A DNA stretch of 8,092 nt from JANQRV01 sp964533785 (lineage in GTDB: Bacteria > Bacteroidota > Bacteroidia > Chitinophagales > Saprospiraceae), in the NCBI GenBank assembly GCA_964533785.1, contig CAZHNG010000310.1, forward strand, positions 1 to 8,092, written 5' to 3'. The notes under the pieces were generated by a model. The model was given only the letters and a program-made list of their open reading frames with translations. It was not told the origin of the DNA and did no database searches. Below are positions 1-6,679 of the stretch, piece by piece. Each line of letters opens with the position of its first letter. Position 1 is the stretch's first letter. The position numbers and the translations under genes are program-made.

Positions 1-337
1 AGCTGCCGAAGCCCAGTTGCCGCTGCAGTTCCATCGCCGAGATGCCGCCCTTGCTGGCGGTGACCAGGTAGATGGCGAGAAACCATTTGGCGAGCCCGGT
101 CTTGGTCTGCTCGAACATCGTGCCGGCCAGGATCGAGTGCTGCTTGCCGCAAGCGCGACACTCCTCGATCAGCCGCTTGTTGTGGCTCCAGGCCTCGCGA
201 TGCCCGCAGCCGGCGCAACAAAAGCCCTCGGGCCACAGCGCCCGGACCAGATAGGCGCGGCATTGAGCGTCGGTGCCGAACCGCTCCACGAAGGCCGGCA
301 GCGTCCGCGGCAGGTCTCGCAACAGCTCGTCCGACAT
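1..337 (-). CDS. IS1595-family (ISXO2-like) transposase, N-terminal part, cut by window edge
   Basis: The ATG at 337-335 opens 112 codons that run off the left edge without a stop. The protein begins MSDELLRDLP and carries a zinc ribbon with two CxxC pairs, C41-x2-C44 and C60-x2-C63. This is followed by the block TMFEQTKTGLAKWFLAIYLV and then SKGGISAMELQRQLGFGS. That order (zinc ribbon, T-x-F-x2-TKT-x-L-x2-WF, KGGISA, LQRQLG) is typical of IS1595-family transposases, which are usually about 300 residues. The DDE/N catalytic core would lie outside the window. A GGAGGG Shine-Dalgarno site ends 4 bases before the ATG, and a near-consensus promoter lies upstream at 371-399, so the 5' end looks intact. 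Family assignment comes from motif recognition. Whether the gene is full length cannot be judged here. Confidence 0.85.
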   Translation of the reverse strand, partial: MSDELLRDLPRTLPAFVERFGTDAQCRAYLVRALWPEGFCCAGCGHREAWSHNKRLIEECRACGKQHSILAGTMFEQTKTGLAKWFLAIYLVTASKGGISAMELQRQLGFGS

Positions 338-464
338 CGTGCCCTCCAGCAGTTCGTTCCTAGTATGTTCACTCTAGGCGAGCGGGGCGGCGCCGTCAAA
401 CGGCCTGAGGGTTGCGGAGAGGTAGTTAGGATCATTCCAGCCGATCACCTGCTTGCGTCCGCTC
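338..464. other. Spacer between transposase and unknown membrane protein; expected IS end lies here
   Basis: These 127 bases hold the transposase ribosome site and promoter and must contain the right end of the insertion sequence. On the minus strand a GGCCGTTTGACGGCGCC stretch ending near 389 overlaps the -35 box, and IS1595-family terminal repeats often lie this close to the promoter. Without the other end of the element, the terminal repeat and target duplication cannot be defined. No ORF of note is seen. Confidence 0.35.
371..399 (-). promoter_or_regulatory. Sigma-70-type promoter for the transposase
   Basis: On the minus strand TTGACG (399-394) and TAGAGT (376-371) are separated by exactly 17 bases. 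This matches 5 of 6 and 4 of 6 consensus positions. It lies 34 bases upstream of the transposase start and points at it. It is the best promoter-like match I found in the window. Transcription start is inferred. Confidence 0.5.
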
Positions 465-1829
465 CTACTCGGGAGCGACCAGACGCAGGTCGTCAATATC
501 TGCCGGCGACAACTCCTCGACGGAGCGTGGTTCCCGCGCGGGGCTCTCGCGGGACATTTCGAGCTGCTCCAAGATCAATGGCTCGGCAGGCGGGCGGGCG
601 CCCGTCGTTGCATCGTCCGGCTGGGCCACCGTCGGTTCCAGCATTGCGCCGATGTCGAACGGCAGTCGGGCGAGGGAGTCGGACCATATGTCCGAAGTCG
701 ACAGATCCGCGATCCGCTCGGCGAGATCGCGCCGAACCGGCTCCAGCGCGGGCAGCCAGATCAGCGCGGCTAGGGAGGTCGCGACAATCGCCAAGTCGGC
801 ACCCGGCATCCAACGCGCTCGCGGCGGTTTTGCCGCCACCGGCGGAACCGTCGCGTTGCAGTCGTTCTTCGCCTCGCACACGAACAGCTTGCCGTCGGCG
901 GAACCGTCCCGAGCTGCCAAATCGAGCAGCGCTCGCCAGTATTGTTGCAGCGCCGATGCAAACTCCCGCAGCGCATCGAATGAGCTGCACATGAAGATCA
1001 CGTGCTCGCTGTCCGACAGATGCAGCTTCAAGCCGCCATAGCGCATGATCGGCCATTTCGTGGCAGCGGCACCGCTCTCCGGTCCCGCGGTGCGCGAGAC
1101 GACCGTGGCATCCTTCACGTCGGCCTCTTCCAGCCAGAGTACGTCGCGGAACTCGAACTTGAGATTGCGCAACGAATAGATTGCGGCATCATCGGAATCT
1201 CTCTCGACGACTGCGAGGAACGGGAGGATGTATAGCGTGAAGCCGTCGGATCGCACGGTCAGGGTCAGGCTGTCGGCTCGCAACGCCCGATGGCCGCCGG
1301 CGGTGACGCTGCACGCGAAACGTGGGATTGCAGTGTCGACGTGCAGCCGGTCGATCATGAAGGTGTCGGCGAGCGGCGCGTCGACCCGCCAAAGATATTC
1401 TGCCTTCGACAGATCGAAAAAGCGGGCCGCCAGCGCTTCGTAGGCCTCGATTGTCGAATCGTTGCAAACGAAGGAGAGGCTACTGCCCAAGTCGGCCGCC
1501 TCTTTGGCCGCAGCGATCTCCCTGTTGCGGAAGGCATTCCAGCGCCAGCGCCACAGTAACAAGAGTGGCAGCATCAGCAGGCGAATGACCGGCAGCCCAT
1601 AGGTCAACGCCAGCTTCCGCGCCAAGCTTCTCTGCCGGCATTTAGCCTGCCCCAGGCGCTTGTCCAACAAACTGAGCTTGGCCGTGGCATGCCGTGTCAG
1701 CGCGGTGATCCGTGGCAGCGCTGCAACCGATTCGCCAATCCGGCCATTCGTGGATGCGACGACCACATTTCCATCAGCGGCGAGTTGCAGGCATAATTCC
1801 GTTCGTTCTCGCTCCCGTGCACGCTGCAT
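465..1829 (-). CDS. Unrecognised protein with two predicted membrane segments, downstream of the type I secretion genes
   Basis: I do not recognise this protein. The frame is open from a GTG at 1964 to TAG at 467-465. I prefer the ATG at 1829 (about 454 residues) because a GGCGGA stretch lies 6 bases before it. An ATG at 1892 and the GTG at 1964 lack a visible ribosome site. Counting from 1829, a basic, Arg-rich start is followed by a hydrophobic stretch at about 73-93 (LALTYGLPVIRLLMLPLLLL) flanked by Arg and Trp. A soluble region of about 250 residues comes next, then a second hydrophobic stretch at about 346-361 (LAIVATSLAALIWLPAL), then a Pro/Glu-rich tail. The soluble part contains PIMRYGGLKLHLSDSEHVIF, which weakly recalls a Y-G-x-L-x-L-x-S strand pattern in some uncharacterised bacterial proteins. 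It shares orientation with the HlyD and ABC genes, so it could be an accessory membrane protein of that system. Codon use supports it being real. Confidence 0.75.
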   Translation of the reverse strand: MQRARERERTELCLQLAADGNVVVASTNGRIGESVAALPRITALTRHATAKLSLLDKRLGQAKCRQRSLARKLALTYGLPVIRLLMLPLLLLWRWRWNAFRNREIAAAKEAADLGSSLSFVCNDSTIEAYEALAARFFDLSKAEYLWRVDAPLADTFMIDRLHVDTAIPRFACSVTAGGHRALRADSLTLTVRSDGFTLYILPFLAVVERDSDDAAIYSLRNLKFEFRDVLWLEEADVKDATVVSRTAGPESGAAATKWPIMRYGGLKLHLSDSEHVIFMCSSFDALREFASALQQYWRALLDLAARDGSADGKLFVCEAKNDCNATVPPVAAKPPRARWMPGADLAIVATSLAALIWLPALEPVRRDLAERIADLSTSDIWSDSLARLPFDIGAMLEPTVAQPDDATTGARPPAEPLILEQLEMSRESPAREPRSVEELSPADIDDLRLVAPE

Positions 1830-1875
1830 CCGCGATCCGCCTGTCCTCAACTCTCTCAAACCCGTGGCCGAAGCC

Positions 1876-2181
1876 TCACCGAAAGAGGTCATCAGTTCGC
1901 GGCGGCAGGCTCGTGCTCGCGCGCACCAACCGATCGCCGGCCGAGTCCGGCCAGCGATTCTCACGCTCTAGCGAGTTCGCCACCACGAAAAGGACGATAA
2001 CTCGGCCGCGCGCGACCGGTGCCACGCATCGCCAGACACGGGCGACACCAGAGAGGCGCCGGCGACGGTCGCTGGAAGTGACCGGGCGCCCGCCGCCGCG
2101 GCGAACGTCGCGGCAACGACCTCTTCGCAGCGCTTGCCCGTACGCATCGTCTGGCGGCCACTCCTCGATCGGGAAAGTCAT
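1876..2181 (-). CDS. Doubtful small ORF after the HlyD gene, possibly frameshifted
   Basis: An ATG at 2181 has an AAGGA site at 2192-2188 with ideal 6-base spacing, 36 bases past the HlyD stop. It opens 101 codons to a TGA at 1878-1876. The first 18 residues (MTFPIEEWPPDDAYGQAL) look like ordinary protein. The rest is Arg-rich (RRGRCRDVRRGGG) and looks like an out-of-frame reading. The frame one base on, from about 2130 to a TAG at 1970-1968, reads smoothly (EEVVAATFAAAAGARSL, then SGDAWHRSRAAELSS) with slightly higher third-position GC. Either this is a short real gene, or a small gene broken by a +1 shift near codon 18, or noncoding. No family is recognised. Confidence 0.3.
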   Translation of the reverse strand: MTFPIEEWPPDDAYGQALRRGRCRDVRRGGGRPVTSSDRRRRLSGVARVWRCVAPVARGRVIVLFVVANSLERENRWPDSAGDRLVRASTSLPPRTDDLFR

Positions 2182-2187
2182 GCACAT

Positions 2188-2192
2188 TCCTT
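2188..2192 (-). promoter_or_regulatory. Shine-Dalgarno site AAGGA before the ATG at 2181
   Basis: AAGGA on the minus strand is followed by six bases and then ATG. It argues that translation does start in this gap after the HlyD gene, which otherwise would be read as empty. Confidence 0.4.
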
Positions 2193-2216
2193 GTCGGCCC
2201 ATATTGGCCACGCAGC

Positions 2217-3632
2217 CTAGGAGTCGCGGAAGGCTCGCGCGAAGCTCTCGGTGAGCGGGGCCATGATGTAGTCCACAAAGGTCCGCTCCCGCAACTTGAT
2301 CATGACATCGACCGGCATTCCAGGGTAGAGATCGAAAGTTTTAACAGCTTCAGCGTCCAGAATGACGGTGGCCTTGTAGTATTGCTGACCGGTGCGCTCC
2401 TCGATGATTAGGTCAGCGGAGATATTTGTTAGCGTGCCCGGGACAGTCGGCGTTGTCCTGAACTTGAAGGCAGTAAGCCGGACCTCAGCCTCGAGGCCTT
2501 CGAACACCACGTCTATGTCAGTCGGATTAATCCTGGTCTCCACGACGAGTGGGTCCCCAATCGGCACGAGGTCCATGATTGGTTCGCCGGAGCCTACGAC
2601 ACCACCTACGGTGAAAAACTGCAGGTCCACCACACGACCATCGATGGGCGCGCGGATTTCGGTCCGCCGCAGAACAGCCTCGGAGCCGCCGAGGTTGGCC
2701 CGAAGGTCGATTATCCTTCCCCGAGTCTCCTCGAGCTGCCTCGACGCCTCGTCGCGGAACTGGGTCTCCTTGAGCGACATCTCGACTTCGGCGCCGCCGA
2801 TCGCTTCCTCGGCCTGCGCGATCGCGGCGAGGCTTTGGCCCCGGCGGTTCTCGATCTCGGCGATACTCCGCTCTAGAGCCAGAACGCTGGATCGGCGCGC
2901 GAGGCCGTCATCGAGCAGGCTACGCAGGTCGCGCAGCTCCTCCCGGCTCAACTGCAACTGCCGCTCCGTCGATGTCACTTGCGCGCTGAAACCCGTCATC
3001 TGCGACCGCAGCTGCTCGATCCGCTGCTGAAGAACCGCCTTCTCCTCGCGCAGGTTGTTCAGCGACGTGACGAACATCGTCTCCTGGGCCCGGAGAGTCT
3101 CGGCGACCTCTGGCTCGTCGCGGCGCGCCAGGATCTCGGGTGGAAAATCGATCGCGGTGCTTCCGTTGAGCAGGGCAAGCAGCCGCGCCTCGTTGGCGCG
3201 CGCCGCCACGAGCTGCGTATCGAAGGCTGTCGTGCGAAACGCGCTCTGCTCCGGGGAGATGCGAACCAAAACGTCACCCGCGCGCACCACCTGACCTTCC
3301 TTGACGAGGAGTTCATCGATGATGCCGCCTTCGTAATACTGAATGGTTCGCCGATTCGACTCCACAACCATGCGACCATGGGCGATGACCGCGCTGGAAA
3401 GCGGCGCCAATGCCGCCCACCCGCCAAAGCCGCCGAAGAAGACGAACACCATCAGGACGCCCGCCGTGATGGTGCCGGCGATGGGCGGTGACTTCGAAGC
3501 CTGCAGGTAGGTCACCTGACCATAGTGGCGACGTTCACCGCCAGCGCCACGCCAAGCCGTTGCAGCGCCGCCACCAGCGGCTGCCGCTACGGCTGTCCAG
3601 CCAGGTTGGTCTGGTGTCAGTTCTTTCGACAT
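2217..3632 (-). CDS. HlyD-family type I secretion membrane fusion (adaptor) protein
   Basis: This 471-residue protein bridges an inner-membrane ABC exporter to an outer-membrane TolC-type channel. After a cytoplasmic Ala/Gly-rich tail (residues 1-50) there is one membrane segment at about 53-75. The family block WAALAPLSSAVIAHG (72-86) and the first lipoyl half with EGGIIDELLVKEGQVV (101-116) follow. A long periplasmic coiled-coil hairpin covers about 175-320. The second lipoyl half starts RAPIDGRVVDLQ (327-338), with GGVVGSGEPIMDLVP after it. A beta-barrel at about 355-430 includes LTAFKFRTTP and SADL, and the end reads MAPLTESFARAFRDS as in PrtE/AprE-like adaptors. The usual QHLEGG is QYYEGG here. 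The length is normal except for the N-terminal tail. AAGGGG lies 8 bases before the ATG. It starts 22 bases after the ABC gene and is surely cotranscribed with it. Confidence 0.93.
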   Translation of the reverse strand: MSKELTPDQPGWTAVAAAAGGGAATAWRGAGGERRHYGQVTYLQASKSPPIAGTITAGVLMVFVFFGGFGGWAALAPLSSAVIAHGRMVVESNRRTIQYYEGGIIDELLVKEGQVVRAGDVLVRISPEQSAFRTTAFDTQLVAARANEARLLALLNGSTAIDFPPEILARRDEPEVAETLRAQETMFVTSLNNLREEKAVLQQRIEQLRSQMTGFSAQVTSTERQLQLSREELRDLRSLLDDGLARRSSVLALERSIAEIENRRGQSLAAIAQAEEAIGGAEVEMSLKETQFRDEASRQLEETRGRIIDLRANLGGSEAVLRRTEIRAPIDGRVVDLQFFTVGGVVGSGEPIMDLVPIGDPLVVETRINPTDIDVVFEGLEAEVRLTAFKFRTTPTVPGTLTNISADLIIEERTGQQYYKATVILDAEAVKTFDLYPGMPVDVMIKLRERTFVDYIMAPLTESFARAFRDS

Positions 3633-3654
3633 GGCGCGATCCCCTTAAGTGCTG

Positions 3655-5388
3655 TTACGCAGGCGTTTGGGCCTGCTTGATCAATGACGGCGTTGGTGTC
3701 TCCGGCACGGACCGCGGCCGTGTAACCCGCTTGAGCATCTCGTCCCGTGGGCCGAACGCCTCGACTCTGCCGTCGCGCAGGATGATGATGCGATCCGCTG
3801 ATTGCAGCATGCTCGGTCGATGGGCGATGAACACCACGGTTCGTCCCTCCCCTTTCAACTGGGCGATCGAGCGCAGCAGGTGCTCCTCGCCATCCGTGTC
3901 GAGGTTCGCGTTCGGCTCGTCGAGCACGACCAGAACCGGATCGCCATAGAGGGCGCGCGCGAGGCCGAGGCGCTGACGCTGCCCCCCGGACAGCGTCATG
4001 CCGCGCTCACCGATTTGCGTATCATAATGCTGCGCCAGATCGGAAATCATCGAGTGAACACCCGCCATCTTCGCAGCGGCGATTACCGCCCCGCTGTCCA
4101 AGCTGCTGAACCGTCCGATGTTCTCTGCGACCGTGCCGGCGAACAACTCGACATCCTGAGGCAGATAACCGACATATGGCCCAAGTTGCTCCCGATCCCA
4201 GCTCCGCAACTCGATGCCGTCGAGCCTGACCGACCCGCCCACCGGATTAATGACACCCATCAGCAACCGCGCCAGGGTCGACTTTCCGGCACCGGATGGT
4301 CCAATGATCGCAACGACCTCACCGGCCGTTAACTCGAAGCTCACACCCCTAATGATCGCGAGATTGGAGCCGGGGTAAGCATAGACGACGTTGCTCACGC
4401 TCAGATTGCCCTTCGGCGGCGGCAACTCCAGGCAGTTCTCGCTGTTCGGCTCGTGATAGTTCTCGAAAAAGAGGTTTAGGCGGTCGTAGGCGGCGCGCGC
4501 GAGGATGAGTTGCTTCCACGTGTCGATGGCGTTCTCCACGGGGGCCAGCGCGCGCCCGAGCAGGATCGAGCCCGCGATCATCGCACCGGCAGTGAACTCC
4601 CGCTCCAGAACGAGGTAAGCGCCGACCCCGAGCACCAGTAGTTGCACGATCAGCCGCCATGTCTTGGCCGACGCCATCACCGAGCGCGAGATGTCGTTGC
4701 CCCTGGCACTCGCGGACAAGCCGTCGACGTAGCTCGTCATCCAACGGGCCACGACGTTGGAGCGCATGCCCAGCGCGTTGATTGTCTCATTGTTGCGCAG
4801 ATTGGCATCCGCCTCGCGCTGCGCCCGCGTGACGTTCTCCATCGCGCGCAACGTATGCTGTCGGCTCAAATACTCGTTGAGCAACGCCATACCGACGAGG
4901 ACGACGGCCGCCACCAAGGCGAGCAGCCCGATAAGCGGATGGAGCAGCCACATGATTAACACGAAGACCGGTAGCCAGGGAGCGTCGAGAAGTTGGGCAA
5001 CCGCGCCGCCGGAAAGGAAGGACTTGAGGTCCTGAATATCGTTCAGGAGCCGCGTGGAGCCTCGTTGATCGAGGTTCGACGCACCGATAATGGCGCTGAA
5101 CACGCCGGGGCTGAGGCTGTGATCCATCCAGGTCCCGACGCGCACCAACAGGCGCCCGCGCAACCACTCGAACGCCCCCATCAGAACCATCGCGAAGCAG
5201 GCGATCAACGTGAGATAGAGCAGCGTTTCGTAGCTTCGGCTTGAGAGTACGCGATCGAACACCGACAGCATGTAAATAGGCAGCGTGAGGATCAGCAGAT
5301 TGACCGCAAAGCTGAACAGAACCACCGGCAGCAACGCCCGCCAGACTGCCGCCTTCACATCATTGAACGACTTCGGGGTTATGCTCAT
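3655..5388 (-). CDS. Type I secretion ABC transporter, fused permease and ATPase (PrtD-like)
   Basis: This 577-residue half-transporter works as a dimer in the inner membrane and powers one-step export through the HlyD adaptor and an outer-membrane channel. The membrane domain (about 1-310) starts in PrtD style (LPVVLFSFAVNLLILTLPIYML, then DRVLSSRS) with about six helices: 20-42, 55-75, 137-172 (two), 245-290 (two). The ATPase domain shows an A-loop tyrosine in YAYPG (near 338), Walker A GPSGAGKS (363-370), Q-loop Q411, signature LSGGQ (466-470), Walker B VLVVLDEP with D490 and E491, and H-loop H523. All key residues are intact, so it should be active. It has no N-terminal C39 peptidase or C39-like domain, so cargo would be neither leader-cleaved nor of the HlyB type. 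PrtD-like exporters usually carry RTX proteins or proteases. A GGGAAA stretch lies 5 bases before the ATG. Confidence 0.95.
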   Translation of the reverse strand: MSITPKSFNDVKAAVWRALLPVVLFSFAVNLLILTLPIYMLSVFDRVLSSRSYETLLYLTLIACFAMVLMGAFEWLRGRLLVRVGTWMDHSLSPGVFSAIIGASNLDQRGSTRLLNDIQDLKSFLSGGAVAQLLDAPWLPVFVLIMWLLHPLIGLLALVAAVVLVGMALLNEYLSRQHTLRAMENVTRAQREADANLRNNETINALGMRSNVVARWMTSYVDGLSASARGNDISRSVMASAKTWRLIVQLLVLGVGAYLVLEREFTAGAMIAGSILLGRALAPVENAIDTWKQLILARAAYDRLNLFFENYHEPNSENCLELPPPKGNLSVSNVVYAYPGSNLAIIRGVSFELTAGEVVAIIGPSGAGKSTLARLLMGVINPVGGSVRLDGIELRSWDREQLGPYVGYLPQDVELFAGTVAENIGRFSSLDSGAVIAAAKMAGVHSMISDLAQHYDTQIGERGMTLSGGQRQRLGLARALYGDPVLVVLDEPNANLDTDGEEHLLRSIAQLKGEGRTVVFIAHRPSMLQSADRIIILRDGRVEAFGPRDEMLKRVTRPRSVPETPTPSLIKQAQTPA

Positions 5389-5449
5389 CGATATTTCCCA
5401 ACAATCGGTTCACGCGCGACGCGGCGACCGAGATCTCGATGTCTGCCAT
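5360..5449 (-). CDS. Possible 29-residue ORF overlapping the ABC transporter start
   Basis: The ATG at 5449-5447 opens 29 codons to a TGA at 5362-5360. It overlaps the first 29 bases of the ABC gene in another frame. The peptide begins MADIEISVAASRVNRLL and ends EHNPEVVQ. Its composition and purine-rich first codon positions resemble real coding sequence. An in-frame TAA lies four codons upstream, so it is not the tail of a longer ORF. No clear Shine-Dalgarno site is seen. It could be a leader peptide that couples translation to the exporter, a small secreted factor, or chance. I do not recognise it. Confidence 0.3.
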   Translation of the reverse strand: MADIEISVAASRVNRLLGNIDEHNPEVVQ

Positions 5450-5538
5450 CGTCCGTAACGCTTAAATGAACGCGCCGCCAAAGACGAATTCAACAATCTT
5501 CGCCGCTTATCATCGTGCGCCATCTCGGCCACCGGCGG
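5450..5538. other. Intergenic stretch between the M23-like gene and the secretion genes
   Basis: These bases are richer in A/T than the flanks, with AATTC, TTAAATG and TTATCAT runs, as expected of a promoter region for the secretion genes. On the minus strand TTGAAT followed by ATTTAA is present, but the spacer is 20 bases, too long for a confident sigma-70 call. No hairpin plus T-run terminator follows the M23 gene, so read-through into the secretion genes is possible. Confidence 0.3.
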
Positions 5539-6564
5539 TTAACGATCGTCAACCCGCAGGTCGGCGCGGCGGCTCGCCAGCAATCGTCCATCACCGTCGC
5601 TCCAATCCAACGCCACCTCGTAAACGCCGGTGGCCAAGCCATCGGCGGACGCGCGGCGCCCGCTGTATCGAAAGAAGCGCGCCTGCCCGCGAGCTTCATT
5701 GAAGACGTGCCGGTGAAACTCCCCGCCCGTTGGATCGGTCACCACGAGTTCGAGGCGATCCCCGGCCGCCAGCCCATAGCCCTCGACAAAGACGACGAAC
5801 GCCGACGCATCGGCCGGCAAGGTCGTCTCGGCGTAGTGCCCTTCCTTGACTGCATCCCATTCGGGCGCCTCGCCCGCCAAGCCGAGCTTGGTCACCACGA
5901 CCGGCTCGTAGGCGGTCGCCGCCTGCGCCGCCGCCGTCCACAAGGGTCCAGGACCGAGGTCGCAGGCGTCACCCGTCGCAGGCGCCGCTGAGCCGGTAAA
6001 GGGATCGATCCGCTCGTCGTCGCGCATCACGGTAAGCTCGACATGTGGGAAGCTCGCATTCCCCGACATGCCGACGAAGCCCAGCGGGTCACCGGTGGCG
6101 ACGACGTCGCCAGGCTCGACCGCCACGCTGCCCTCACGGAGATGGCAGTAGAGCGTCTCCCAGTCGCCATCGTGACGCACCGCGACACCGTTGCCGCAAT
6201 CGCGACCCGCCAGGCTGTCCCGGTCGATCGTGGTGACGTCGACGTCCGCCATCCCGTCCCGGACGTTGCGAACCACACCGGGGGCGGCGGCAACGACCGG
6301 CACGCCGCGCGCTACTGCCGCCATGTCGGCAACGGCGAAGTCCGTGCCGGTATGGCCGTCATACGACAATCGACCACAGCGGTAATCGGCGGCATCCGCC
6401 GATGCCACCCGGTCGAAGTAAACGACCGGCCAGCAATCGGCACCGACCGTGCAGGCAACGGGCAAGGCCAAGCGCGGCGGCTCGTCGGAGGCGCCGGCGT
6501 CCCCGCCGCTGAAAGCCATCAACAGGCCAATTGCCGTTGACCTAATCACCCTCTGCCGCAGCAA
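5539..6564 (-). CDS. Exported M23 (LytM-like) peptidase-family protein with altered zinc motif
   Basis: M23 proteins are zinc endopeptidases that cut peptidoglycan cross-links, or inactive homologues that regulate amidases. I start it at TTG 6564, giving 341 residues, because AGGAGG at 6579-6574 sits 9 bases upstream. A GTG at 6591 gives 350 residues but has a poorer site. The start gives a signal peptide: RQRVIR, a short hydrophobic stretch TAIGLLMAF, then AGA before SDEPP (cleavage near residue 25). The catalytic part has GHTGTD (H71, D75), LYCHL (H141) and GMSGNASFPHVELTV (H174, E176), followed by DDERIDPF. The usual second histidine of HxH, a zinc ligand, is glutamate E176. After about residue 200 comes a C-terminal region of probable beta structure (FVVFVEGYGLAAGD). 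It may be a cell-wall enzyme, a degenerate regulator, or a carbohydrate-binding periplasmic protein. It lies upstream of the secretion genes in the same direction. Confidence 0.85.
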   Translation of the reverse strand: MLRQRVIRSTAIGLLMAFSGGDAGASDEPPRLALPVACTVGADCWPVVYFDRVASADAADYRCGRLSYDGHTGTDFAVADMAAVARGVPVVAAAPGVVRNVRDGMADVDVTTIDRDSLAGRDCGNGVAVRHDGDWETLYCHLREGSVAVEPGDVVATGDPLGFVGMSGNASFPHVELTVMRDDERIDPFTGSAAPATGDACDLGPGPLWTAAAQAATAYEPVVVTKLGLAGEAPEWDAVKEGHYAETTLPADASAFVVFVEGYGLAAGDRLELVVTDPTGGEFHRHVFNEARGQARFFRYSGRRASADGLATGVYEVALDWSDGDGRLLASRRADLRVDDR

Positions 6565-6573
6565 AACCGGGAA

Positions 6574-6579
6574 CCTCCT
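6574..6579 (-). promoter_or_regulatory. Consensus Shine-Dalgarno AGGAGG that decides the TTG start
   Basis: AGGAGG on the minus strand lies 9 bases before a TTG codon at 6564-6562. The alternative GTG at 6591 would put this site inside the coding region. The TTG start also leaves a compact signal peptide. Confidence 0.55.
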
Positions 6580-6586
6580 CGCCCCC

Positions 6587-6626
6587 GTCACCTACACCCC
6601 GTCAGCTACACACTTGTCAGCAACAC
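6587..6626. repeat. Three imperfect 11-bp direct repeats
   Basis: GTCACCTACAC (6587-6597), GTCAGCTACAC (6601-6611) and GTCAGCAACAC (6616-6626) follow each other at 14- and 15-base steps, consensus GTCASCWACAC. They sit just upstream of the ribosome site of the M23-like gene. They may be a tandem operator or the trace of a local duplication. Confidence 0.6.
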
Positions 6627-6635
6627 CGACGTGCC

Positions 6636-6679
6636 GACGGGCGAGCGTTGGGGGCGGACCCACCGTCACGCGCCCGTCG
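6636..6679. repeat. 9-bp inverted repeat, 27-base spacer
   Basis: CGACGGGCG (6635-6643) pairs perfectly with CGCCCGTCG (6671-6679). There is no T-run, so it is not a classic terminator. It could form a hairpin or lie in a regulator site within the divergent intergenic region. Confidence 0.3.

Noticed and set aside
460..477. Short hairpin CGCTCC/GGAGCG over the stop of the unknown membrane protein
   Set aside because: The 6-bp stem includes the stop codon and no T-run follows, so it is not a credible terminator.
17..994. Long plus-strand open frame of 325 codons
   Set aside because: It runs antisense to the transposase and the unknown membrane protein, is Arg/Pro/Ala-rich, and shows no domain. 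It is a shadow of high-GC genes.
1968..2147. 59-codon minus-strand ORF starting at ATG 2147
   Set aside because: Its Shine-Dalgarno-like AGGAG is 13 bases away, too far. I treat it as a possible continuation of a frameshifted small gene rather than as a gene of its own.
2392..3030. Plus-strand frame of 212 codons
   Set aside because: Antisense to the HlyD coding region, Ser/Arg-rich, no recognisable motif.
6043..6540. Plus-strand frame of 165 codons
   Set aside because: Antisense to the M23-like gene, with no ribosome site or domain.
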